The notes under the pieces were generated by a model. That model saw only the letters and a program-made list of their open reading frames with translations. It was not told where the DNA came from and did not search any database. A program made the position numbers and the translations under genes. Below are positions 1-5,925 of a DNA stretch of 7,358 nt, in pieces; the stretch's first letter is position 1, and each line of letters starts with the position of its first letter. Source of the DNA: an uncultured Gemmatimonadota bacterium (lineage in GTDB: Bacteria; Gemmatimonadota; Gemmatimonadetes; Gemmatimonadales; GWC2-71-9); contig CAMPKP010000157.1 of assembly GCA_946887295.1 (NCBI GenBank), positions 1 through 7,358 of the forward strand, in the 5' to 3' direction.

Positions 1-1
1 C

Positions 2-2530
2 ACCTGCATCCTCTGCACCCGCTGCGTGCGGGCCTGCGAGGACATCCAGGAGGTCGGGGTGCTCGACGTGGGGATGCGGGGGGAGCACGCGCAGATCATC
101 GTCGGCGGCGACGGCGATCCCGATCACGCCGGCTGTACCTGGTGCGGCGAGTGCGTCCGGGTCTGTCCCACCGGGGCGATCTTCGAGTTCATCCCCAGGC
201 AGCGGTTCGGGTCCGATGCGGTCCGCGCCCCCGACAAAGTGGTCCGCTCGGTCTGTCCCTACTGCGGGGTGGGCTGCCAGATCGATCTCCAGGTGAAGGG
301 CGACCAGATCATGCGGGTCACCTCGCCCAGCATCGAGGAGGCCACGCCGAACCAGGGCTCGACCTGTGTGAAGGGCCGCTTCGGCTACGACTTCCCCATG
401 CACCGGGACCGCCTCGTGACGCCCCTGATCCGCAAGGGCTGGATGCACGACGGCGAACAGTGGGTATGGACCGGTGAATGGCCGCGGCACCGCGAGGGCC
501 CCTGGCAGACCATCGAGGAGATGGGAAAGCGGCGGAAGCCGAGACCGCCGACCCGCAGCATCGGAAAGCCGCCGATGACGGGAATCCCCGACATGGAGCA
601 GGAGGACGTGCGCGACCGCGTCGCGACGCCTCCCGCGTGGCACAGCGCGTTCCGCGAGGCCACCTGGGACGAGGCGCTGAGCCTCGCCGCCCAGGAGCTG
701 AAGCGGATCCGCGATCTCCACGGCCCGGGGGCGCTGGCGGCGCTGTCGTCCGCGAAGTGCAGCAACGAGGACAACTACGCGTTCATGCGGATGGTCCGGG
801 CCGGATTCGGCACCAACAACGTGGACCACTGCACCCGGCTCTGCCATTCGAGCTCGGTGGCCGCGATGAGCCGGGCGCTCGCCACCTCCGCCGCCTCCGG
901 CTCGATGCGGGAGATCGAGGAGGCGTGCGACGTCATCTTCATCTCCGGCGCCAACACGACCGAGACTCACCCGGTCTTCGGGGCGCTGATCAAGCGGGCC
1001 GTGGCCAAGGGCGCGCGGCTCATCGTCGCCGACGTGCGGCGCACCGAGCTCGCCGAGCTGGCGGACATCCATCTCCAGATGATGCCGGGCACCGACGTGG
1101 CGCTCTACAACGGGATGGTGAACCACATCATCGCGGCGGGGCTGGCGGACCGGGAGTTCATCGAGAAGCGCACCCACGATTTCGACAAGGTGAAGGAGTC
1201 GGTGGCGGGCTACACGCCGGAGAACGTGGCCAAGATCAGCGGCATCCCCGCCGCCACCATCCGCGCCGCCGCGGAGATGTACGCCCGGGGCCCCAGGACC
1301 TCCACCCTGTGGGCGATGGGGCTCACCCAGCACAGCACCGGCACCGACATCGTGGCGAGCCTGCTCAACCTGATGCTCGCCTGCGGCATGATCGGCAAGT
1401 GGGGCGCCGCGATGCTCCCCATCCGGGGCCAGAACAACGTGCAGGGCGCCAGCGACATGGGAGCGATCCCGTTCGCCTACACCGACTACCGGCCCGTGAC
1501 CGACCCCGCCAACCGGGCCGAGTACGCCCGCGCCTGGGGCGTCCCGGAGGAGTCGCTGTCGCTGAAGCACGGACTCATGGTCACCGAGATGGTGCAGGAC
1601 GGGAGCCCGATCCGCGGCCTCTACGTGATGGGCGAGAACCCGGTCCTCTCCGATCCCAACATCTCGCACGCCGAGCACTGGGTCCGGGGCCTCGAGTTCC
1701 TCGCGGTGCAGGACCTCTTCCTCACCGAGACCGCGCGCTGGGCCGACGTGGTGCTGCCGGGCTCCTCCTTCGCCGAGAAGTCGGGGACCTTCGTCAATAC
1801 CGACAGGCACATCCAGCTGACCGAGGCCGCGCTCGACCCTCCGGGCCAGGCCCGCCGCGATCTCGACATCCTGATCGAGCTGAGCAACCGCCTCGGCCTC
1901 GCCACCCGCTGGCGCGACCCCGGCGAGGTGATGCGCGAGATCGCGAGTGTCACGCCTTCCTGGCGCGGGGTGAGCTACGAGATGCTGGGACGGCGCCGCT
2001 CGATCCAGTACCCGGTGCTGACGCCGGACTCGACCGGCACCCCGTTCCTGTTCCAGGACAAGTTCCCCACCGCCGACGGCAAGGCCCGCTTCGTCCCGGT
2101 CGAATTCCTCGCGCCCGACGAGCTGCCGAGCGAGCAGTTCCCCTACATCCTCAACACCGGCCGCCAGATGTATCACTGGCACACGGGCACCATGTCGCGC
2201 CGGTCGGAGGGACTCGACTCGCGGGAGCCGACCCCGATCATCGAGGTCCATCCCAGCGACGCCATCGACCTCGGCGTGGGCGACGGCGACACCGTCCGCG
2301 TCACCTCCCGCCGCGGCACCGTGCTCATCGGGGTCCGCATCTCGGACCGGCAGGCCCCGGGACAGGTGTTCATGCCGATGCACTTCCGCGAGGCCGCGGC
2401 CAACCTGCTCACCAATCCCCAGCTCGATCCCTACGCCCGGATCGCCTCGTTCAAGATCAGCGCGGTGCGGATCGAGCCGGCCGCGGCGCCCTCGTTCGCC
2501 AGGCCGAGGCCCGCGCCGGTGGCGGGGTAA
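2..2530 (+). CDS. fdhF: Formate dehydrogenase, catalytic alpha subunit (molybdopterin/tungstopterin, Fe-S), 5'-truncated
   Basis: This enzyme oxidises formate to CO2 at a Mo/W-bis-pterin centre and passes electrons through Fe-S clusters, in the cytoplasm for NAD-linked members. The frame is open to the window edge, so the first visible GTG (26) is internal; 842 residues are visible. Two ferredoxin-type [4Fe-4S] motifs come first, CILCTRCVRAC (5-37) and CTWCGECVRVCP (134-169). The pterin-domain cluster follows: CPYCGVGC (254-277) with a fourth Cys at 365-367. CTRLCHSSS carries the metal-ligand Cys (842-844, TGC, so not selenocysteine) and the adjacent His. RGQNNVQGASDMG holds the likely formate-binding Arg (1424-1426). 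The pterin-dinucleotide domain runs from about 2140 to 2490 and includes TGRQMYHWHTGTMSRRS. NAD-linked family members carry a NuoG-like [2Fe-2S] N-terminus, probably lost beyond the edge together with a diaphorase partner gene. A 71-codon basic insert lies at 437-649. Confidence 0.95.
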   Translation, partial: TCILCTRCVRACEDIQEVGVLDVGMRGEHAQIIVGGDGDPDHAGCTWCGECVRVCPTGAIFEFIPRQRFGSDAVRAPDKVVRSVCPYCGVGCQIDLQVKGDQIMRVTSPSIEEATPNQGSTCVKGRFGYDFPMHRDRLVTPLIRKGWMHDGEQWVWTGEWPRHREGPWQTIEEMGKRRKPRPPTRSIGKPPMTGIPDMEQEDVRDRVATPPAWHSAFREATWDEALSLAAQELKRIRDLHGPGALAALSSAKCSNEDNYAFMRMVRAGFGTNNVDHCTRLCHSSSVAAMSRALATSAASGSMREIEEACDVIFISGANTTETHPVFGALIKRAVAKGARLIVADVRRTELAELADIHLQMMPGTDVALYNGMVNHIIAAGLADREFIEKRTHDFDKVKESVAGYTPENVAKISGIPAATIRAAAEMYARGPRTSTLWAMGLTQHSTGTDIVASLLNLMLACGMIGKWGAAMLPIRGQNNVQGASDMGAIPFAYTDYRPVTDPANRAEYARAWGVPEESLSLKHGLMVTEMVQDGSPIRGLYVMGENPVLSDPNISHAEHWVRGLEFLAVQDLFLTETARWADVVLPGSSFAEKSGTFVNTDRHIQLTEAALDPPGQARRDLDILIELSNRLGLATRWRDPGEVMREIASVTPSWRGVSYEMLGRRRSIQYPVLTPDSTGTPFLFQDKFPTADGKARFVPVEFLAPDELPSEQFPYILNTGRQMYHWHTGTMSRRSEGLDSREPTPIIEVHPSDAIDLGVGDGDTVRVTSRRGTVLIGVRISDRQAPGQVFMPMHFREAAANLLTNPQLDPYARIASFKISAVRIEPAAAPSFARPRPAPVAG

Positions 2531-2546
2531 CCGCAGCGGACCCTGA

Positions 2547-2613
2547 TGTCACCATGAGCGCAGTGACGGGGGCCATGCTCGGCATGGCCCCCGTCACTGC
2601 GCTCAGGGTGACA
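2547..2613. repeat. Long intergenic palindrome, REP/CHPERS-like, possible terminator of fdhF
   Basis: The arms pair over 31 positions with one mismatch (2554 against 2606). The inner part, 2555-2578 against 2582-2605, is a perfect 24-bp stem around a 3-base TCG loop. It starts 16 bases after the fdhF stop. No T tract follows on either strand, so it is not a canonical intrinsic terminator, although such a stem could still stop polymerase or protect mRNA 3' ends. Read on the minus strand it gives the peptide CHPERSDGG. This resembles the CHPERSEGS peptide that shows up in spurious ORFs over dispersed intergenic repeats of many environmental bacteria. Membership of that repeat family is inferred from this resemblance alone. 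Confidence 0.85.
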
Positions 2614-2647
2614 GGAGAACGCCTCGAACCCCGACACCGACCCGCAC

Positions 2648-2653
2648 TATATT
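2648..2653 (+). promoter_or_regulatory. Candidate -10 box (TATATT) of the tdh-kbl operon
   Basis: TATATT matches the sigma-70 -10 consensus at five of six positions and stands out in very GC-rich DNA, 25 bases before the tdh ATG. The region where a -35 box should lie (about 2624-2630) holds only TCGAAC, a weak match. A start near 2660 would give a leader of about 19 bases. Confidence 0.5.
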
Positions 2654-2678
2654 CCCCCGACTTCTTCCTGGACCCCCC

Positions 2679-3719
2679 ATGCGTGCTCTGGTGAAGGCGG
2701 GACCCGGACCCGGGATGGTGTTGCGCGAAGTCGCCAAACCCACCTGCGGGGCCACCGAGGTCCTCATCCGCGTCCGCCATGCCGGGGTCTGCGGCACCGA
2801 TCTGCACATCTGGGAGTGGGACAGCTGGGCCAGCCGGCGGCTCAAGCCGCCGGTGATCGTGGGTCACGAATTCGCCGGCGAGATCGTGGAGCTGGGACGC
2901 GAGGCCGAGATCGCGGACCTTCTCGCGGTGGGAGACCCGGTGACGGCGGAGGGCCACATCGTCTGCGGGCACTGCCTTCAGTGCCGCCTGGGCGACGCGC
3001 ACCTGTGCCAGCGCACCCAGATCATCGGGGTGGATCGCGACGGCGCCTTCGCCGACTTCATCGCCATGCCGGCCTCCAACGTCATGAGGCTCGACGGCAT
3101 CCCCACCGAGGTGGGGGCCATCATGGACCCGCTGGGGAACGCGGTGCACACCGTCCTGGAGGGGCGGGTGCCCGGCAGCACCGTCCTCGTGCTCGGCTGC
3201 GGCCCGATCGGATGCTTCGCGGTCGGAGTCGCGCGGGCGGCGGGCGCCTCGCTGGTGATCGCCAGCGACTACAACCCGCGACGGCTCGATCTGGCGCGCT
3301 CCATGGGAGCACAGGTGACCCTGGACCCGGCCCACGACGACGTCCTGGCCCGGGTTCGCGAGCTCACCGGCGGCGACGGCGTGGATCTGGTCTGCGAGAT
3401 GAGCGGCCATCCCGACGGCCACGCCACCGCCTTCGCCGCGGCCCGCCTCGGCGGGCGGGTCAACCTGCTGGGCACGCCCAGCCGCACCACCGAGACCGAC
3501 TTCGCGCGCGACATCATCTTCAAGGGGCTCACGCTCTACGGCGTGACCGGCCGGAAGATGTACGAGACCTGGCACCAGATGCGGCGTTTCCTCCGGGCCG
3601 GACAGCTCGACCCGCGCCCGGTGATCACCCACCGCTTCCCGCTGGAGTGCATCGCCGACGCCATTCAGGTCATCAAGGCGGGACAGGCGGGCAAGGTCAT
3701 CCTGGAGGTCGAGGCATGA
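2679..3719 (+). CDS. tdh: L-threonine 3-dehydrogenase
   Basis: This cytosolic zinc enzyme oxidises L-threonine with NAD+ to 2-amino-3-ketobutyrate, the first step of threonine breakdown to glycine. The 346 residues match the medium-chain dehydrogenase family and the E. coli Tdh length (about 341). Catalytic-zinc residues are C38 (in GVCGTD), H63 and E64 (in VGHEF). The structural-zinc set C96, C99, C102 and C110 lies in the CGHCLQC...LC segment. The Rossmann motif GCGPIG is at 173-178, with D197 at the end of the second strand, as expected for NAD preference. DPLGNAVHT (150-158) and FKGLTLYGVTGRKMYETW are close to Tdh rather than to generic alcohol or sorbitol dehydrogenases. The ATG at 2679 gives the usual N-terminus MRALVK. 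No Shine-Dalgarno sequence precedes it; the bases before it are C-rich. The stop overlaps the kbl start in ATGA. Confidence 0.95.
   Translation: MRALVKAGPGPGMVLREVAKPTCGATEVLIRVRHAGVCGTDLHIWEWDSWASRRLKPPVIVGHEFAGEIVELGREAEIADLLAVGDPVTAEGHIVCGHCLQCRLGDAHLCQRTQIIGVDRDGAFADFIAMPASNVMRLDGIPTEVGAIMDPLGNAVHTVLEGRVPGSTVLVLGCGPIGCFAVGVARAAGASLVIASDYNPRRLDLARSMGAQVTLDPAHDDVLARVRELTGGDGVDLVCEMSGHPDGHATAFAAARLGGRVNLLGTPSRTTETDFARDIIFKGLTLYGVTGRKMYETWHQMRRFLRAGQLDPRPVITHRFPLECIADAIQVIKAGQAGKVILEVEA
3704..3708 (+). promoter_or_regulatory. Ribosome binding site of kbl (GGAGG inside the tdh 3' end)
   Basis: GGAGG lies seven bases before the ATG at 3716, within the last codons of tdh. It fixes the kbl start at the ATGA overlap and suggests translational coupling of the two enzymes. 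Confidence 0.75.
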
Positions 3720-4915
3720 GCAACACGCTGGAGCAGCGGCTGGAGCGCGAGCTCGAGCAGTTCATCCGGGACGGCGTCTACAAGCGGCTCAACTTTCTCG
3801 ACAGTCCGCAGGGGCCGCGGGTGCGCATGGAGGGCCGGGGCGAGGTGATCATCCTCTCCTCGAACAACTATCTCGGACTGAGCGCCCAGCCGGAGGTCGT
3901 CGCGGCGGGAAAGGCGGCGCTGGACCGCTGGGGGGCGGGCACGGCATCGGTGCGCTTCATCTGCGGCACCTTCACCGTGCATCGCGCGCTCGAGGCCGCC
4001 TGCGCCCGGCTGGTCGGCGCACCGGCCGCGCTCAGCTTCGTGAGCTGCTGGAACGCGAACGAGGCCGTGCCGGGGACCCTGCTCGGCGAGGACGACATCG
4101 TGATCAGCGACCAGCTGAATCACGCCTCGATCATCGACGGCGTGCGCCTGGCCAAGGCGATCACCAAGTGCCAGACCGCCGTCTACCGGCACGCCGATCT
4201 CGCCGACCTGGATCAGAAGCTGTCGGCCGCGCGCGACCGGCGGGTGCGGCTGGTGATCACCGACGGGGTGTTCTCGATGGAGGGCGCCATCGCGCCGCTG
4301 CCGGATCTGCTCGAGCTCTGCCGCAAGCACCAGGCGGTGCTGATGGTGGACGACTCGCACGCGACCGGAGTGCTGGGCGCGACCGGCCGGGGGACCGCCG
4401 AGCATTTCGGCATGGTGGGCGACGTGGACATCATCACGTCCACGCTGGGCAAAGCGCTCGGCGGCGCTGCGGGCGGCTTCGTCGCCGCGTCCGCGGCGAC
4501 CTGCGACTACCTGACGCAACGGGCCCGGCCCCAGCTCTTCTCCAACGCGCTGCCGCCCACCGTCGCCGCCAGCTCGCTCGCGAGCATCGAGTATCTGGAG
4601 GCCCATCCCGAGCGGGTCACCGGGCTCCGCGAGCAGGCCCGCTACTTCCGCGAGCGACTGCTGGAGCTCGGCTTCAATCCCCTGCCGGGTGAGACGCCGA
4701 TCATCCCCGTCATCCTCGGCGAGACGGCCGCGGCGATCCGCATGAGCGACCTTCTCCTCGCCGAAGGTGTCTTCGTCACCGGCTTCGGGTACCCCGTGGT
4801 GCCGCAGGGGCAGGCGCGGGTCCGCTGCCAGGTCTCCGCGGCGCACACCAGGGACGACCTCGACCAGGCGCTCGCGGCCTTTGCGAAGGTGGGGAAGCAG
4901 CTCGGTCTGGTCTGA
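3716..4915 (+). CDS. kbl: 2-amino-3-ketobutyrate CoA ligase (glycine C-acetyltransferase)
   Basis: This PLP enzyme cleaves 2-amino-3-ketobutyrate with CoA to glycine and acetyl-CoA, using the unstable product of Tdh. The 399 residues match the E. coli enzyme (398) of the alpha-oxoamine synthase family. Visible marks are SSNNYLGL near the N-terminus, GTASVRFICGT, the NHASIIDG segment, VDDSHATG with D212 and H215 contacting PLP, and TSTLGKALGG with the PLP lysine K246. Each of these is two positions after its E. coli counterpart. The IRVSFAAA-type end region is represented by RVRCQVSAAHTRDDLD. Related enzymes (AONS, serine palmitoyltransferase, ALA synthase) share the fold, but the close fit to Kbl and the overlapping tdh decide the call. 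The gene order tdh-kbl is the reverse of E. coli kbl-tdh. Confidence 0.95.
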   Translation: MSNTLEQRLERELEQFIRDGVYKRLNFLDSPQGPRVRMEGRGEVIILSSNNYLGLSAQPEVVAAGKAALDRWGAGTASVRFICGTFTVHRALEAACARLVGAPAALSFVSCWNANEAVPGTLLGEDDIVISDQLNHASIIDGVRLAKAITKCQTAVYRHADLADLDQKLSAARDRRVRLVITDGVFSMEGAIAPLPDLLELCRKHQAVLMVDDSHATGVLGATGRGTAEHFGMVGDVDIITSTLGKALGGAAGGFVAASAATCDYLTQRARPQLFSNALPPTVAASSLASIEYLEAHPERVTGLREQARYFRERLLELGFNPLPGETPIIPVILGETAAAIRMSDLLLAEGVFVTGFGYPVVPQGQARVRCQVSAAHTRDDLDQALAAFAKVGKQLGLV

Positions 4916-4950
4916 GGGTCTGCGATCGGCCCGCCTCTTGCACCCCCAGC

Positions 4951-4970
4951 CTCTCCGACGGGTTGGAGAG
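4951..4970 (+). terminator. Small stem-loop after kbl, possible terminator
   Basis: CTCTCC (4951-4956) pairs with GGAGAG (4965-4970). A G-T and an A-T pair extend this to an 8-bp stem with a CGGG loop. It begins 35 bases after the kbl stop. No T tract follows, so a terminator role is only a guess from position. Confidence 0.3.
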
Positions 4971-5052
4971 TCCCGGCGAGGCGATCTGCAAGTTCCGATA
5001 TACCAAGCAGATAACCCTGCCAATGTTCCCCCTCCCCTCCCGCGCTTTCCAG

Positions 5053-5059
5053 CACTATT
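5053..5059 (+). promoter_or_regulatory. Candidate -10 region of the barrel-protein gene
   Basis: CACTATT lies in the string GCACTATTCCC, which matches the tdh promoter string GCACTATATTCCC apart from a two-base gap. The DNA 17-18 bases upstream is C-rich with no recognisable -35 box. The alternative, TTGACG at 5068-5073 as a -35 box, has no credible -10 box at the right distance (GCGGTA). Confidence 0.3.
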
Positions 5060-5073
5060 CCCGCATTTTGACG

Positions 5074-5118
5074 TACCGCCGACTGGGGACGCGGTAGGCG
5101 CCAGGGCCCGCCTGGTGC
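5074..5118 (+). promoter_or_regulatory. Two adjacent stem-loops in the probable 5' leader of the barrel-protein gene
   Basis: TACCGC (5074-5079) pairs perfectly with GCGGTA (5091-5096). GCGCCAGG (5098-5105) then pairs with CCTGGTGC (5111-5118) through one G-T wobble around a 5-base loop. They end 11 bases before the ribosome binding site. Short stems like these arise easily by chance in such GC-rich DNA, so a regulatory role is speculative. Confidence 0.25.
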
Positions 5119-5129
5119 GGACACCTTAC

Positions 5130-5134
5130 GGAGG
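5130..5134 (+). promoter_or_regulatory. Ribosome binding site (GGAGG) of the barrel-protein gene
   Basis: GGAGG lies nine bases before ATG 5144 and six before GTG 5141. Both starts are possible and differ by one residue. ATG is preferred as the commoner start codon. Confidence 0.75.
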
Positions 5135-5143
5135 CAGTCTGTG

Positions 5144-5824
5144 ATGCGCATGCTCTCTCGCAGCATTCCGGTCGCGGCGCTCGCGCTGTCGTTGGGCGCG
5201 CTCCCAGCCGCCGCGCAGGAGCCCGGCAGCGGCAACTTCCAGTGGTATGTCGGCGGCCAGGGCGGGGTCATGTTCTTCGACACCCCGACTCAGGACCGCA
5301 CCGCCATCCCGACCTTCGGCGGCCAGACTCTGATCGTCGCCCGGCGGACCGGCCTGCTCCTCTCGGTCGAGGAGGGCGTGGGCTCCGACGAGACCAGCTC
5401 CTACAGCGATCTCAGCGGCACGCAGGCGGTCACGTTCAACGACATCCGGAAGTACTCCGCGGTGCTCATGGCCTTCCCGATCCGCTCGGCCGTGCAGCCG
5501 TATCTCGGCGTGGGCTACGGCATCATGCACGTCGTGAGCCCGAGGCCGGTCAGCCTCACCGCGTTCCAGAGCGACGCCGAGGAGCTCGGCAGCACCGGGT
5601 TCGGCACCTTCCTGGCCGGCGTCACCTTCCAGGTCGGGCGGCTGATGGCCTTCGGCCAGTACCAGATCACCACCAGCCCGGGCAATTCGGTGGTCGCCGA
5701 TCCGGACGGCAACGCCGTAGCCTTCGGACGGCTGCTCACCGGGCCGACACACACCTTCAGCGGCGGTCTCCGCTTCGGCCTGGGCAGCGCGCGCGAGTCG
5801 GTGAAGACCGGCGGCTACAAGTAA
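5144..5824 (+). CDS. Exported protein, probable small outer-membrane beta-barrel
   Basis: The 226-residue product begins with a Sec signal peptide: positive residues R2 and R6, a hydrophobic stretch at about 8-20, and a probable signal peptidase I site after AAA at 22-24, leaving a mature start at QEPGSG. There is no lipobox cysteine. The rest alternates polar and hydrophobic residues with many Gly and aromatic residues. Strand-like segments are FQWYVGGQGGVMFFD (32-46), a leucine-rich pair at about 62-79, VQPYLGVGYGIMHVV (117-131), a strand pair near GTFLAGVTFQVG, and HTFSGGLRFGLG (203-214). The PYLGVGYG motif is common in OmpA-like and opacity-type barrels of about eight strands. About twelve polar residues follow the last strand, unlike barrels that end in Phe. 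Ligand and specific function are unknown. It appears to be a single-gene unit ending at a stem-loop. Confidence 0.8.
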   Translation: MRMLSRSIPVAALALSLGALPAAAQEPGSGNFQWYVGGQGGVMFFDTPTQDRTAIPTFGGQTLIVARRTGLLLSVEEGVGSDETSSYSDLSGTQAVTFNDIRKYSAVLMAFPIRSAVQPYLGVGYGIMHVVSPRPVSLTAFQSDAEELGSTGFGTFLAGVTFQVGRLMAFGQYQITTSPGNSVVADPDGNAVAFGRLLTGPTHTFSGGLRFGLGSARESVKTGGYK

Positions 5825-5825
5825 G

Positions 5826-5865
5826 CGACGCGGCATCCGACTGACCGACGCGGCATCCGACCGCG
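5826..5865 (+). repeat. Two-copy 20-bp tandem repeat after the barrel-protein gene
   Basis: Units 5826-5845 and 5846-5865 share sixteen identical bases, CGACGCGGCATCCGAC, followed by four differing ones (TGAC, then CGCG). The array starts one base after the TAA stop and ends shortly before the stem-loop at 5874. It looks like a local duplication; no function is evident. Confidence 0.85.
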
Positions 5866-5873
5866 ATTCAGAC

Positions 5874-5905
5874 ACGAAGGGCAGCGCGAGAGCGCTGCCC
5901 TTCGT
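5874..5905. terminator. Perfect 14-bp stem-loop between convergent genes, probable bidirectional terminator
   Basis: ACGAAGGGCAGCGC (5874-5887) pairs perfectly with 5892-5905 around a GAGA tetraloop of the stable GNRA class. It lies 49 bases after the plus-strand barrel-protein stop and 20 bases past the minus-strand glycosylase stop, the expected place for a shared terminator. Neither strand shows a proper T tract after it (CGCTTG on the plus strand), so efficiency is uncertain. Confidence 0.65.
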
Positions 5906-5925
5906 CGCTTGTGGACCCCCACGGC

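Noticed and set aside
842..847. Possible selenocysteine active site in the formate dehydrogenase
   Set aside because: The metal-ligand codon is TGC (Cys), not TGA, and no recoding is needed.
2431..2637. Small minus-strand frame containing CHPERSDGG
   Set aside because: This peptide is the translation of a palindromic intergenic repeat and not a real gene.
478..2694. Long open frame (738 codons) overlapping fdhF in another frame
   Set aside because: Arg/Pro/Gly/His-rich composition without domains, typical of an out-of-frame shadow in GC-rich DNA; the fdhF frame has clear motifs throughout.
2457..3632. 391-codon minus-strand frame over tdh
   Set aside because: Antisense shadow of tdh; it also runs through the palindrome and shows no recognisable domain.
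2816..3715. In-frame extension of kbl upstream into tdh
   Set aside because: The extra 300 residues are out-of-frame tdh; the ATG at 3716 with GGAGG and the normal Kbl length fix the start.
3665..5023. 452-codon minus-strand frame over kbl
   Set aside because: Antisense shadow with low-complexity Arg/Gly/Ala content; kbl on the plus strand is unmistakable.
5068..5096. TTGACG as a -35 box for the barrel-protein gene
   Set aside because: The hexamer 17 bases downstream is GCGGTA, which is not a usable -10 box.
5126..5875. 249-codon minus-strand frame over the barrel-protein gene
   Set aside because: Antisense shadow; the plus strand has a ribosome binding site, signal peptide and barrel-like strands.
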